From NCBI GenBank assembly GCA_913050035.1, contig CAJXAC010000015.1:1-41896 (forward strand): a stretch of DNA of 41,896 nt, written 5' to 3'. Positions 17,550 to 26,357 of the stretch are shown here, piece by piece. Each line of letters starts with the position of its first letter. The first letter of the stretch is position 1. Source of the DNA: an uncultured Gammaproteobacteria bacterium. Its GTDB lineage: Bacteria; Pseudomonadota; Gammaproteobacteria; Pseudomonadales; Azotimanducaceae. The position numbers and the translations under genes were made by a program. The notes beneath the pieces are model-generated. The model did not search any database. It worked only from the letters and a program-made list of their open reading frames with translations, and was not told the origin of the DNA.

Positions 17550-18311
17550 TCAGAGATTCGTCGCTTCTTCATTATCGCCGAGTCCAAGGTAAACCCTTAG
17601 ATAACGCACTGCGAGGTAAATAGGGCCGGTGTCCAGCGCAGCTACCACCAGTTTGAATACGTAGCCAGATGCAATCAGCGCCAGCAGTTGTGGCCACACC
17701 GGCTCGCTATCGTTCAAAGGTAAAAAAGACGCGGCTGCAATGTAGGTCACCAAGATCACAGCTGTAGAGTCAACCAGTTGACTGAACATAGTAGATACGT
17801 TGTTGCGCAACCATAGATGCCGGCCCTTGGTGAGCCGTTTCATCCAGTGAAAAATCCGTACATCGCAAAACTGCGCTACTAGGTAGGCAACCATTGAAGC
17901 AGCCACAGCACCAAATGCGGCGTCTTTGACTTCGAAAAACACAGGTTTACGTCCAGCAGCATCGATGAGCGGAGCGCCAGTGGCCGGGTCTACTCCAGCG
18001 CCCGGCAACACACTGCCCAGCCATAACAAGAACACCACCCAAACGTTCAGCAACAAACCCACTAAAACCATATCGCGCGCTTTTTCTTCACCAAACAGCT
18101 CACTGATCAGGTCAGTGCACATAAACGTCACCGGATAGGGCAGCACCCCAACCGCCACGATCATGGGGATTTGCAGCCCAAACAACGTAAACGAAAAATC
18201 CAGAAACCGCGTAACACCCAAAATATTGAGCATCGCGAGAGTGCCAAGAAACATCCCCGACAGCACGAAGAACACCCGTTGGCGACGTTTCTGATAAATA
18301 GCTTCAGTCAT
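17550..18311 (-). CDS. yhhQ: Queuosine precursor transporter (YhhQ / VUT family)
   Basis: The 253-aa membrane protein has about six to seven hydrophobic helices and the family segments PYPVTFMCTDLISELFGEEKA and MFSQLVDSTAVILVTYIAA. YhhQ of E. coli salvages preQ0/preQ1 for the tRNA modification queuosine. The ATG at 18311 has GGAGA before it; a TTG six codons upstream is less likely. It converges on the SDR gene (nine bases apart). A pterin-family QueD homologue lies 0.9 kb away, so a queuosine theme is possible but not proven. Confidence 0.85.
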   Translation of the reverse strand: MTEAIYQKRRQRVFFVLSGMFLGTLAMLNILGVTRFLDFSFTLFGLQIPMIVAVGVLPYPVTFMCTDLISELFGEEKARDMVLVGLLLNVWVVFLLWLGSVLPGAGVDPATGAPLIDAAGRKPVFFEVKDAAFGAVAASMVAYLVAQFCDVRIFHWMKRLTKGRHLWLRNNVSTMFSQLVDSTAVILVTYIAAASFLPLNDSEPVWPQLLALIASGYVFKLVVAALDTGPIYLAVRYLRVYLGLGDNEEATNL

Positions 18312-18347
18312 CTCTGTCTCCAAAACCAAGGCAATGCCAATCCTGCG

Positions 18348-19355
18348 TCAGCGCGGATTTTCCACCCATTGCTGGTTCACACAATTGTCTAAGCCGTTGC
18401 CGTCGAGGTATTTGATCGCCACTTCGCCGCCTTTGAAACGCATGTCATAAACGCTCTCAGGGGTAAAAAAAGCGGAGTGCGGAGTGATCAACAATCGGTG
18501 ATCTATCCACTCCTCGTCCGCTGCCCAGGCCTTAATCAATGGATGGTCAGGATTTGCCGGCTCCTCTGGCAACACGTCCAAACCACAGGCCTGAATCATA
18601 TTTTCTTGCATCGCCGTATATAGATCATCAAGGTCAATAATTGGCCCACGCGCGGTATTCACCAGCACCAAGCCAGGTTTCGACGCTGACAGCACTTCCA
18701 AATTAATGAGTTTCTCAGTGGTCGGGCCCAGCGGCAGGTGCAAGCTGACCACATCGCATTGGCCAAACAATTCCTCAAGCGAGTGCACACGCCGAATCCC
18801 GACCGCCAGCTCGGCACCGTTTTCACGGTAGGGGTCGTACATCACCACATCCATGCCGAAGGCTTTCGCCCGCAACACAGCAGCAGTGCCAATCCGGCCC
18901 AACCCAACCACACCAAAAACACAGGAAGAAAGTCTTTTCCCAAAGGGGTTTAGCGCCGGGCGCCATAGCCCCTTGGGATCTTGCTTAAGCTCGCGGGTAT
19001 GAAAAGTAATGCCCTTCATCAAGGACAACATCAGCGCCATAGCATGGTCGGCGACTTCCTGAGTACCGTAGTCAGGCACGTTGCACACAGGCAACCCCAG
19101 AGCCCCCCATGCGGCCAGATCCAGATTGTCGAAACCAACTTTTGGGGTTACAACGATCCGGCACTTTTTCAGTTTGGCACGGTATTCCGCAGGGACATCG
19201 TTAACGGTCACAATGCCATCACAATTTTCCCATTGCTCATCGGTAACGTCCTCGAAGCGCTCGCAAAACTCTGCGCGGTGCTCGCCCACACTAGTTGTTT
19301 CGATGTCTCGACCATCGGGCCAGCGCATCGCAGGCCATAAAATTCGGTACGTCAT
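18348..19355 (-). CDS. D-isomer-specific 2-hydroxyacid dehydrogenase (NAD-dependent)
   Basis: The 335-aa protein has the split catalytic domain and NAD-binding Rossmann domain of the D-2-hydroxyacid dehydrogenases. GLGRIG lies at 151-156, followed by the acidic MYDPY at 172-176. The catalytic residues are R236 (NTARGP), a glutamate in DVLPEEP (264-265) and H293 (TPHSAF). This sub-type resembles CtBP-like members of unknown substrate. The start has a strong GGGGGAAAG site. It shares direction with the luciferase-like gene upstream (30-base gap) and with yhhQ downstream, so a run of co-transcribed genes is likely. Confidence 0.9.
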   Translation of the reverse strand: MTYRILWPAMRWPDGRDIETTSVGEHRAEFCERFEDVTDEQWENCDGIVTVNDVPAEYRAKLKKCRIVVTPKVGFDNLDLAAWGALGLPVCNVPDYGTQEVADHAMALMLSLMKGITFHTRELKQDPKGLWRPALNPFGKRLSSCVFGVVGLGRIGTAAVLRAKAFGMDVVMYDPYRENGAELAVGIRRVHSLEELFGQCDVVSLHLPLGPTTEKLINLEVLSASKPGLVLVNTARGPIIDLDDLYTAMQENMIQACGLDVLPEEPANPDHPLIKAWAADEEWIDHRLLITPHSAFFTPESVYDMRFKGGEVAIKYLDGNGLDNCVNQQWVENPR

Positions 19356-19385
19356 CTTTCCCCCTAATTAATCCGCAAAATGATG

Positions 19386-20321
19386 TTACAACCCGTCTAA
19401 TGTTTCCGCTAGCAAAGCAACACTGGCGCGCAACATCGGCTCCTGCAAACCGCCCAAACGTATCCGGGTAGCGATCATATGAGTCATGCCCAAGGACTGT
19501 TGGTATTCCTGTACGCGCTCGCGAACGAAACTCGGTTCACCAATAATGGTCCAATCGTCAATACTCTCACCGTCCTGCAAACGGCTATTGTCGGCCTGAG
19601 CGGTAAGCAATTCGCGCAGCCGCTGACACTCACTGGTATCGCGACTGACAAATACTGTGCGCATCAGCGGCAACACCTCGGGCGGGGTTACCCCTGCAGC
19701 CACCGCAGCCGCCTGATGCTGAGCATAGTTTTCGCGCAGCGTGCCCAGACTTTCCATCGGCGACGACAAATAGGGCAAACCCAAGCCACCGGCTTGAGCC
19801 AGCGCCTTAGGACCAAACGCAGCAACCCAAATCGGCGGCTCCGGCTGTTGCGCAGGCCGTGGATAAACCTTGATCGCATTCTCGGGTTCGTTGTCTAGCG
19901 TCACCGCTTCGCCTGCCCAAGCGCGACGCATAATGTCTAAAGTCCATGCAAATATTCTGCGCTTTTCCGCCACCGGCACGTGAAAGGCACGCAACATTTC
20001 CGGCGCATAACCACGGCCCACGCCAAGAATAAGACGACCGCCGCTCATTTGATCGAATACCGCGACTTGTTCAGCCGCCTGCAACGGATTACGCAGAGTC
20101 AATAAATAAGAGGTTGTACCCAACTTGATCGTTTTTGTAACACCCGCTACCGCGGCCAGCAGCGTCAATGGATCGGGTAGCGCGCTTTCACCGAAATGAT
20201 TTTCTGGTAGCCATAGCGATTGGTAGCCGCACTCTTCAGCAAATTGCGCCTGATCACACAAACTGTGCGCCGAAAGATTAGAAAAATTCCACGGTGTTAA
20301 GCCCAAATGCAACTTAGTCAC
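19386..20321 (-). CDS. LLM-class flavin-dependent oxidoreductase
   Basis: The 311-aa protein belongs to the bacterial-luciferase-like family, which uses reduced FMN or F420 with a TIM-barrel fold. Typical segments are LHLGLTPWNFSN at the start, AEECGYQSLWLPENHFGE, the MSGGRLILGVGRGYAPEM flavin-site region (about 91-108) and PEPPIWVAAFGPKAL. The last 60 residues include SVALLAETLDGL. The start codon is GTG with AAGGAG four bases before it. The actual substrate is unknown; relatives take part in alkane, sulfonate or terpene oxidation. Confidence 0.88.
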   Translation of the reverse strand: MTKLHLGLTPWNFSNLSAHSLCDQAQFAEECGYQSLWLPENHFGESALPDPLTLLAAVAGVTKTIKLGTTSYLLTLRNPLQAAEQVAVFDQMSGGRLILGVGRGYAPEMLRAFHVPVAEKRRIFAWTLDIMRRAWAGEAVTLDNEPENAIKVYPRPAQQPEPPIWVAAFGPKALAQAGGLGLPYLSSPMESLGTLRENYAQHQAAAVAAGVTPPEVLPLMRTVFVSRDTSECQRLRELLTAQADNSRLQDGESIDDWTIIGEPSFVRERVQEYQQSLGMTHMIATRIRLGGLQEPMLRASVALLAETLDGL

Positions 20322-20339
20322 GATGCTCCTTAAACGCAG

Positions 20340-21266
20340 TTATTGCACTTGCTGTAATTTAGCCGCCTCATTGTCGTAATGTTGCATTAGCAACATCGCG
20401 CGCATGGTCGCCATTACCGCCGACGTATGGCGCTGGTGGGCAAAATCCTGATACAGCGGATCATCTTCCAACAGCAAGCAAGTATCCTCACCACAGCGAA
20501 AACTGGTTCGCTCACCGAATTTATTGCCTGCAGGACCATAATTGCCAAATTCATCAGCCGCACCGAATTGCCAGAAAGCCGTCCACTGGGTAGGTAGACC
20601 CTCTATAGGCGCGCGCACACTACCAATGGTTTCTTGGGCTGTAGCTTCCAACAATTGCTGCAATCCAGGCCTATCGTCAGGAGACTGCAAAACCTCATCA
20701 AATGCCACCAGATCGGGACAACGACTGGCTAGGGTGCGCTCTAAGCGTTCAACATCCACATTGAACCGATCAAAGCGGTCAAAGAAAGAAAAACGCCACC
20801 AGCGGCTAGTAAAAACGGGCACCACGCGCGGCGGCGATGTCACATCCTGCAAATAACTCAACAGACGACCAAAGGTTTTAAGGCGTTTTTGCCGGTCGCT
20901 CGTTTGCTCAAGCTCCCGATTCAAGCCGTTAAAGTGGTCATGGAATCGAGTGTCGATAAGCCCCAGAGCAGCACGGCTTTGGGCCGCATCGCGGTTGTAG
21001 TAGTTCCAGCGAAACATGCGCCAGAACACATTACGGTCGGCCTGGGCGATATTCGCGCGCACTACATAGCGGGTATCTAGAGCCGACAAAGGTTGCAGCT
21101 CTGATGTTTGATCGCAGCGACTCAACTGTTTGGCTGCCAAAAACGTCAACTGCTGATGCACTGCGCTTTCGTAGCCAAAAGCCGGCATAGCCGCAATCAG
21201 CAAAAGCCAGGCGACCCAGCGCGACCGGGCACCGCTAAAACCACTTAGGGTCGATCTAGGCCACAT
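20340..21266 (-). CDS. Exported phospholipase C / S1-P1 nuclease-like protein
   Basis: I do not recognise a named family with certainty. From the ATG at 21266 the 308-aa protein has a positively charged N-terminus and a hydrophobic core (VAWLLLIAAMPAFG) that looks like a signal peptide. The order ESAVHQQLTFLAA, RFHDHFNG (about 108-114) and FGRLLSYLQDVTSPPRVVPV (132-151) resembles the zinc-ligand helices of zinc-dependent phospholipase C and S1/P1 nucleases. Cysteines in CGEDTC may form a disulfide. An in-frame ATG at 21305 is an alternative. The start overlaps the folK end by 11 bases with no own Shine-Dalgarno, so translation is probably coupled to folK. Confidence 0.65.
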   Translation of the reverse strand: MWPRSTLSGFSGARSRWVAWLLLIAAMPAFGYESAVHQQLTFLAAKQLSRCDQTSELQPLSALDTRYVVRANIAQADRNVFWRMFRWNYYNRDAAQSRAALGLIDTRFHDHFNGLNRELEQTSDRQKRLKTFGRLLSYLQDVTSPPRVVPVFTSRWWRFSFFDRFDRFNVDVERLERTLASRCPDLVAFDEVLQSPDDRPGLQQLLEATAQETIGSVRAPIEGLPTQWTAFWQFGAADEFGNYGPAGNKFGERTSFRCGEDTCLLLEDDPLYQDFAHQRHTSAVMATMRAMLLMQHYDNEAAKLQQVQ

Positions 21267-21771
21267 AAAAAGGCGGCTGTGTTGGTAACGGCATAACACG
21301 TTCATCCGTTTCTAATTCGTCCAGCAACTGCTGTAGTGTCTTACCCGTATTTGGCCACACTACGTCCGGCACCAATTCTACTGCCGGCTGCAACACGAAG
21401 AGCCGGTTCTTGGCCCGCGGGTGCGGTAACACAAAGTTTTCCGAGTCACGCAATTCATCATCAAACAGCAACAAGTCCAAATCCAGTTCGCGCGGTGCGT
21501 TGCGCACATGCTTTTCACCCCGACCAAACTGGCGTTCCAATTGCTTTAGTTCAGCCAGTAATTGTTCCGGCAGCAGACCGTCAATGGGGTCAAAAACTGC
21601 CGCCGAATTAACAAAATCGCCCGAATCTGGCGGGCAGTCAACCGGCGTGGTGCGCCACAACCGCGAGCTGCGCAAACTGCCCGGCTGAGCGAAACGGACC
21701 AAAGCCTCAATCGCCGCAACCATCGTTTGCGTTGAATCTCCACGGTTCGACCCGAGCCCTAACAGCACCAT
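21256..21771 (-). CDS. folK: 2-amino-4-hydroxy-6-hydroxymethyldihydropteridine pyrophosphokinase
   Basis: FolK transfers pyrophosphate from ATP to 6-hydroxymethyl-dihydropterin, the step before dihydropteroate synthase in folate synthesis. The 171-aa protein begins MVLLGLGSNRGD, contains NAPRELDLDLLLFDD with the magnesium-binding D97 and D99, and LPHPRAKNRLFVLQPAVELVPD, all characteristic. It is about a dozen residues longer than E. coli FolK. Here it lies apart from the usual pcnB-folK-panB neighbourhood, although panB is about 6 kb away on the same strand. Confidence 0.95.
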   Translation of the reverse strand: MVLLGLGSNRGDSTQTMVAAIEALVRFAQPGSLRSSRLWRTTPVDCPPDSGDFVNSAAVFDPIDGLLPEQLLAELKQLERQFGRGEKHVRNAPRELDLDLLLFDDELRDSENFVLPHPRAKNRLFVLQPAVELVPDVVWPNTGKTLQQLLDELETDERVMPLPTQPPFYVA

Positions 21772-21955
21772 CTACAACAACTCTTAACTATGAACCACCA
21801 AAATATAGAGAACAGGACGGAAAGCAACCGCAAACCACCCGTGATCGGGGCAAATTACCGAATCTTCAACAATAGTCTTAAGGCAGCCGCTGGTAATGCT
21901 GAAACGAATTCTTAACTACGATGCATCTAAAGTTGCAGACCTCGAACGCCGGCAC

Positions 21956-23347
21956 CTATCGAATAGTAATCGGGCCAAACCGACCATTGCGGTAAACCCG
22001 CAACATTAGGCGTCGATTGTCCCGCCGCACCGCCTCGCGCAGCTCGGCGATATCCGTGACCGTATTGCGGTTGGCACCCACAATGATATCCCCTGATCGC
22101 AACCCGTAAGCGTAGGCCGAACTATTGATCATAACTTCCGCCACCACCACGCCACCGCCAAGATCATCTGCAGCGCTAAGATTTTGCAACACTACACCAT
22201 TAAGCCGCGGCGTTATTCGTTGTCCCGCCACCTGTTCTTGGGTGTCCGCAAAAATCTCCAGCGTCAGTGTTTGCTGCTCACCTTGGCGCACCAGCACAAT
22301 GTCCAATCGATCGCCAATAAACATCACAGCTGCTTGATTTTCAAAGTCCGCAACACTGGTAATTTTTTTGTCGCCCATTTGCACAATGACATCGCCCGGA
22401 GTGAGTCCGGCTTTTTCTGCCGAACTCGCCGGCTGAACATCCACCACCACCACACCCGCCGGCGCACCGTCGGCGGGCAATACGTCAAAGGCTTTCGCCA
22501 GCTCGCGATTGAGCGGCTGCACGACCGCTCCGACATAACCTCGATTAACTTCACCGTTTTCGATCAGTTCGGCAATAATCGCCGCGGTCATATTGGCGGG
22601 AATCGCAAAGCCAATGCCCACATTACCGCCGCTGGGTGCGTAGATGGCAGTATTAATACCTACCAGATCACCACGCAGATCCACTAATGCACCACCTGAG
22701 TTGCCCGGATTGATGGGTGCATCGGTCTGAATAAAATCTTCATAGCCCTCTATGCCTAGGCCACTGCGACCCAAAGCACTGACAATACCGCTGGTTACCG
22801 TTTGATTCAGACCAAAGGGATTGCCGATGGCAACCACGAAGTCGCCAACCCGCAACGCGGCACTGTCGGCAAATTGAATGGCCACCAGGTTCTGCGCTGA
22901 TACCTTCAACAACGCAAGATCGACTTGGGGATCACGACCCACCAGTTCGGCTTCCAAGGTGCGGCCGTCAGAGAGACCAACGGTGATCTCATCGGCTCCG
23001 TCGATAACATGGTTATTGGTAACGATATAGCCCTTGGCCGCATCAACCACCACACCAGAACCAGCACTTTGGGTGCGACGGTAACGGCGCCGGCTTTCAG
23101 GAATATTAAAAAAGCGCCGAAAAAACGGATCCGCCAATAAGCGATTGTGCTCAACTACCGTTGAGCGAGTAGCAATATTAACGACGGCCGGATTAGCCCG
23201 CTCCAGCATGTCGGCAAGGCTAGGCAGCGCCACCGTAGATTCACCATTTGCGTCGGCAATCGCCGCAGGCAGTGCCGCCTGCAAAGACCCACAAGCCGCA
23301 AGCAAAATTATCCCAAGAATAGATCGATACCGCTTTGCACTCGCCAC
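21956..23347 (-). CDS. degQ: Do/DegQ-type periplasmic serine protease
   Basis: The 463-aa protein is a trypsin-like HtrA-family protease with two PDZ domains. The catalytic triad is H113 (TNNHVI), D143 (DPQVDLALL) and S217 (NPGNSGGAL). The PDZ segments begin near 260 (NRGYVGAVVQPL) and 370. It degrades or chaperones misfolded envelope proteins. The N-terminus has a hydrophobic segment that includes LAAC (residues 16-19), which fits a lipobox; cleavage after SLQA by signal peptidase I is also possible. The only plausible start is a GTG without a strong ribosome site. The 184-base gap to folK shows no clear terminator. Symbol chosen by architecture; mucD or degS naming is possible. Confidence 0.92.
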   Translation of the reverse strand: MASAKRYRSILGIILLAACGSLQAALPAAIADANGESTVALPSLADMLERANPAVVNIATRSTVVEHNRLLADPFFRRFFNIPESRRRYRRTQSAGSGVVVDAAKGYIVTNNHVIDGADEITVGLSDGRTLEAELVGRDPQVDLALLKVSAQNLVAIQFADSAALRVGDFVVAIGNPFGLNQTVTSGIVSALGRSGLGIEGYEDFIQTDAPINPGNSGGALVDLRGDLVGINTAIYAPSGGNVGIGFAIPANMTAAIIAELIENGEVNRGYVGAVVQPLNRELAKAFDVLPADGAPAGVVVVDVQPASSAEKAGLTPGDVIVQMGDKKITSVADFENQAAVMFIGDRLDIVLVRQGEQQTLTLEIFADTQEQVAGQRITPRLNGVVLQNLSAADDLGGGVVVAEVMINSSAYAYGLRSGDIIVGANRNTVTDIAELREAVRRDNRRLMLRVYRNGRFGPITIR

Positions 23348-23369
23348 AGGCTAAGTCACTCCAGCTAAT

Positions 23370-24620
23370 TTATGTACTTGTGTTGTGGGCATCAGCACTG
23401 GCGATCCACACCACCACAAAGGCTACTAACGACGTTACTAACGCGCCGATATAGGCAAAAGTATAGGACCCAAGGATGTCAAAAACCCAACCCAAACAGA
23501 AGGGTCCAACAGCCACACCCAATACCGAAATTGCATTGGCCCGCGCAAACAATTGGGGATAGATGTCCACGGGAAATCGTTCCGCTAACCACAACGGCTG
23601 AGTCATCAGCAGATTTCCCACGCTCAAGCCAAATACCGCTGCCGCGATTACTCCAACTACGGCATTCGGTGCCAAAGCGATCAACGCCATACCCAGGCTT
23701 TGCAGCAGTAGGTTACCTAATGCGAACCAACGAATCGAAATCCGACTCACCAGCCAGCCACCAAAGAAACGACCACCAATGCTGGCAATAGACAAAGCCT
23801 GCACAGCCATAGCCGCCATACCAAAACCACCCAGCAACTCCACGCGACTATAAAGGTGCGCAATACCGCCCACCTGAGACGCCATAATGAGCACATAGGC
23901 TAGCGCCAATAGCACATAAAACCGGCTACGCAGCGCCGCCGCCAGATCGGCGGCGAGAGTTTCTGATTGCTGTTGCTGAGCCTCAGCGGATTCGACTGCT
24001 GCTGTTGCAGCGCTAGGAAATCGCAAAAACAGCGCAATCGGCACCACGGTAACAATCAAGAACGCCCCCAGCCCGTGCATGGTCAGATCTAGCCCTAAGG
24101 CGTTCATAGAATAGGCAGAGACGGGTGTGATTAAAAAACCGCCAAGCGACAGCCCGGTCGACGCAATGGCAAGGGCCATGGAACGCTCAGGTCCAGGAAA
24201 CCAGCGGGTAATCAGCGTGGTGGAAATAACAATGGAGATGCCGGCATTACCGACACCAAATAGCGAAAACAACAAATAGACCTGCCACAGGGTATCAGCA
24301 AAACCAACCAACCCCACCGATACACCCGAAACCAACGCCCCAACGATAACAACCTTGCGTACCGACCAGACCCGCAATAAATCAGCCACGTACAAACCGG
24401 CAACACCGCCAACCACAAAAAATAGGCTCACGGCAAAGGATATATCTGCCAGCGAGACCGCCAATTCTACCGCAAGCCGATTGATGTACACCGACATATT
24501 GTAGAACCCCAACCCCGAACTAACAGTCTGCATAAGCAACGTCAGCGCAACGATCACCCATCCGGCACGATTACCCGCCGGCAGGTCAGAGGAGTTTTGT
24601 AAATCCGGAGATAACGCCAT
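23370..24620 (-). CDS. MFS transporter (monocarboxylate-type)
   Basis: The 416-aa protein from the ATG at 24620 shows twelve hydrophobic segments and a hydrophilic central loop rich in A, E and Q (residues about 205-235). The motif GLYVADLLRVWSVRKVVIVG after helix 2 is the MFS loop 2-3 signature in diverged form. LITRWFPGPERSMALAIASTGLSLGG resembles monocarboxylate or oxalate/formate antiporter-like carriers. The frame remains open for another 32 codons upstream, but these are compositionally odd (A, P, R, S) and without homology. It reads toward degQ with 22 bases between them. The substrate is unknown. Confidence 0.88.
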   Translation of the reverse strand: MALSPDLQNSSDLPAGNRAGWVIVALTLLMQTVSSGLGFYNMSVYINRLAVELAVSLADISFAVSLFFVVGGVAGLYVADLLRVWSVRKVVIVGALVSGVSVGLVGFADTLWQVYLLFSLFGVGNAGISIVISTTLITRWFPGPERSMALAIASTGLSLGGFLITPVSAYSMNALGLDLTMHGLGAFLIVTVVPIALFLRFPSAATAAVESAEAQQQQSETLAADLAAALRSRFYVLLALAYVLIMASQVGGIAHLYSRVELLGGFGMAAMAVQALSIASIGGRFFGGWLVSRISIRWFALGNLLLQSLGMALIALAPNAVVGVIAAAVFGLSVGNLLMTQPLWLAERFPVDIYPQLFARANAISVLGVAVGPFCLGWVFDILGSYTFAYIGALVTSLVAFVVVWIASADAHNTST

Positions 24621-24780
24621 AAAACCTATCAACCTTGATGAAAAACGCGCCGACTGAATGCGCTCAGCGGTCGGAGCAGAACCCGGAGCAAGCGCAGGGG
24701 CGCGAGCGCGCAACACTATAGAACCGACCTAATAAAAGGTCTATCGTGCTGGTCTTCAGAAAATAAACAGGGAAGAGAGC

Positions 24781-25551
24781 GTGGAGCTAGAAAATAAAAT
24801 CATCGTGGTCACCGGCGGCGCCAGCGGCATCGGCAGAGAAATGTGCCGACGCTTCGCACGCGAGGGCGCAAAGAAAATAGTCGTCGCTGATTTGGACGCT
24901 GCAGGGGCTGCTGCCGTGGCTGAGGAGATTGACGGTATCGCAATGGGTGTGGATGTCAGCGATGAAGCCCAGATTGTGAACCTGATCGAGACCACTGAGA
25001 ACGATGTCGGTCCTATTGATCTGTTCTGCTCCAATGCTGGCATAGGAATCGGCCGGGGCATCGACACAGCAGACGATGTTTGGCAAACCATTTGGGAGGT
25101 CAACACCATGGCCCATGTGTGGGCAGCTCGCGCGCTGGTTCCGCGCATGATCGCGCGTGGTGGCGGCTATCTGTTGAACACCTCATCAGCAGCCGGACTG
25201 CTCAGCCAAATTGGCTCGGTAACTTACGCGGTAACAAAACACGCAGCGGTCGCATTGGCCGAGTGGTTGTCGATTACCTATGGCGACCGGGGCATTAAGG
25301 TATCCGTACTGTGCCCACAAGCGGTGCGCACTGCCATGACCGCTAAGGGGCCAGGCGTCGCCGGAGTTGACGGCATGATTGAACCGGAAATGGCGGTTGA
25401 GGCCGTAGTAGAAACCCTGCGCGAAGAGCGATTTTTGGTCCTACCGCATCCAGAGGTTGCCGAATACATCAAGCGTAAGACCTCCGACTATGATCGTTGG
25501 CTTACCGGCATGCGGCGCCTGCAGCAACAGTACAGTCGCGCAGACAGCTGA
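24781..25551 (+). CDS. Short-chain dehydrogenase/reductase
   Basis: This is a 256-aa classical SDR with TGGASGIG at 11-18 and acidic D37/D39 after the second strand (VVADLDA), suggesting NAD preference. NAG is at 85-87 and the catalytic S136, Y149 and K153 sit in YAVTK. It starts with GTG; CAGGGAAGAG stands in front. The family acts on alcohols, steroids, 3-oxoacyl groups and more; the substrate is not evident. Its last base abuts the end of the convergent coaX gene with no space for a terminator. Confidence 0.88.
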   Translation: MELENKIIVVTGGASGIGREMCRRFAREGAKKIVVADLDAAGAAAVAEEIDGIAMGVDVSDEAQIVNLIETTENDVGPIDLFCSNAGIGIGRGIDTADDVWQTIWEVNTMAHVWAARALVPRMIARGGGYLLNTSSAAGLLSQIGSVTYAVTKHAAVALAEWLSITYGDRGIKVSVLCPQAVRTAMTAKGPGVAGVDGMIEPEMAVEAVVETLREERFLVLPHPEVAEYIKRKTSDYDRWLTGMRRLQQQYSRADS

Positions 25552-26340
25552 TTAGCCCGCGTCTTCTATGTAGCCGTTTAAGCGCAGAGCTTCGAGCAGA
25601 CCCACGAGGATCAGATCAGAGACCACGTGGTCGAATAAATCCTCGCGGTCAAACAGGTGGGCGAAACCGCCGGTGGCAATCACCACTGGCGGTTCCTCGG
25701 CAAATACTTCCGCACTGATGCGCGAGGTCAGTTCGCGCACCATGCCAACGTTGCTCCAATACAGACCTCGCTGGATGCTCTCAGTCGTGGTCTTACCCAT
25801 CGCCTCCTTGGCGGGTTTGATTTCTACCGAAGGTAATTTCGCAGTTTTAGATTCCAGAGCTTCCATAGCCAAACGGATGCCGGGCATGATGTTGCCACCC
25901 AAGAACACCCGATCTTTGGACACCGCACAGACCGTGGTGGCGGTACCAAAGTCGACAACAATAAGATTACGCTCAGGAAACAATTTAACCGCCCCCATGG
26001 CGTCGGCAATACGATCGCTGCCCACTTCCTTGGGATCTTTGTAGCTAATCTGCAAACCGGTTTTTAACCCCGGCCGCAGCACCATGGGGTCGACGTCAAA
26101 ATATTTCTGACAGCATGCCCATAGGGTGTAGTTCAATTCGGGTACCACCGACGAAATGCCAATGGTTTTGACCGCTTCTGGCGCCACGCCGTTCTCCCGC
26201 AAAGCGCCGCGCAGAAACACCCCGATTTCATCCGACGAACTGCGCGACGTTGAGGCATAACGGAATTGCACACTCAATTCGCCACCGTCAAAAACTCCGC
26301 AAAAGATCTGACTATTACCAACGTCGAGTACAAGAATCAT
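25552..26340 (-). CDS. coaX: Type III pantothenate kinase
   Basis: CoaX phosphorylates pantothenate, the first committed step to CoA, and needs a monovalent cation. The 262-aa protein shows the ASKHA nucleotide site LVLDVGNSQIFCGVFDGG at the N-terminus, EVGSDRIADAMGA and VVDFGTATTVCAVS in the middle, and ATGGFAHLF near the end. It resembles the Legionella/Francisella type more than the Pseudomonas type, judging from my memory of those proteins. It is the last gene after panC (17-base gap), so panB-panC-coaX makes pantothenate and then phosphorylates it. Confidence 0.95.
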   Translation of the reverse strand: MILVLDVGNSQIFCGVFDGGELSVQFRYASTSRSSSDEIGVFLRGALRENGVAPEAVKTIGISSVVPELNYTLWACCQKYFDVDPMVLRPGLKTGLQISYKDPKEVGSDRIADAMGAVKLFPERNLIVVDFGTATTVCAVSKDRVFLGGNIMPGIRLAMEALESKTAKLPSVEIKPAKEAMGKTTTESIQRGLYWSNVGMVRELTSRISAEVFAEEPPVVIATGGFAHLFDREDLFDHVVSDLILVGLLEALRLNGYIEDAG

Positions 26341-26357
26341 GGCTTATTCCAAAGTTA

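Noticed and set aside
24621-24716. N-terminal extension of the MFS gene
   Set aside because: The 32 extra residues are A/P/R/S-rich with no hydrophobic or family character; the ATG at 24620 begins at the normal cytoplasmic head.
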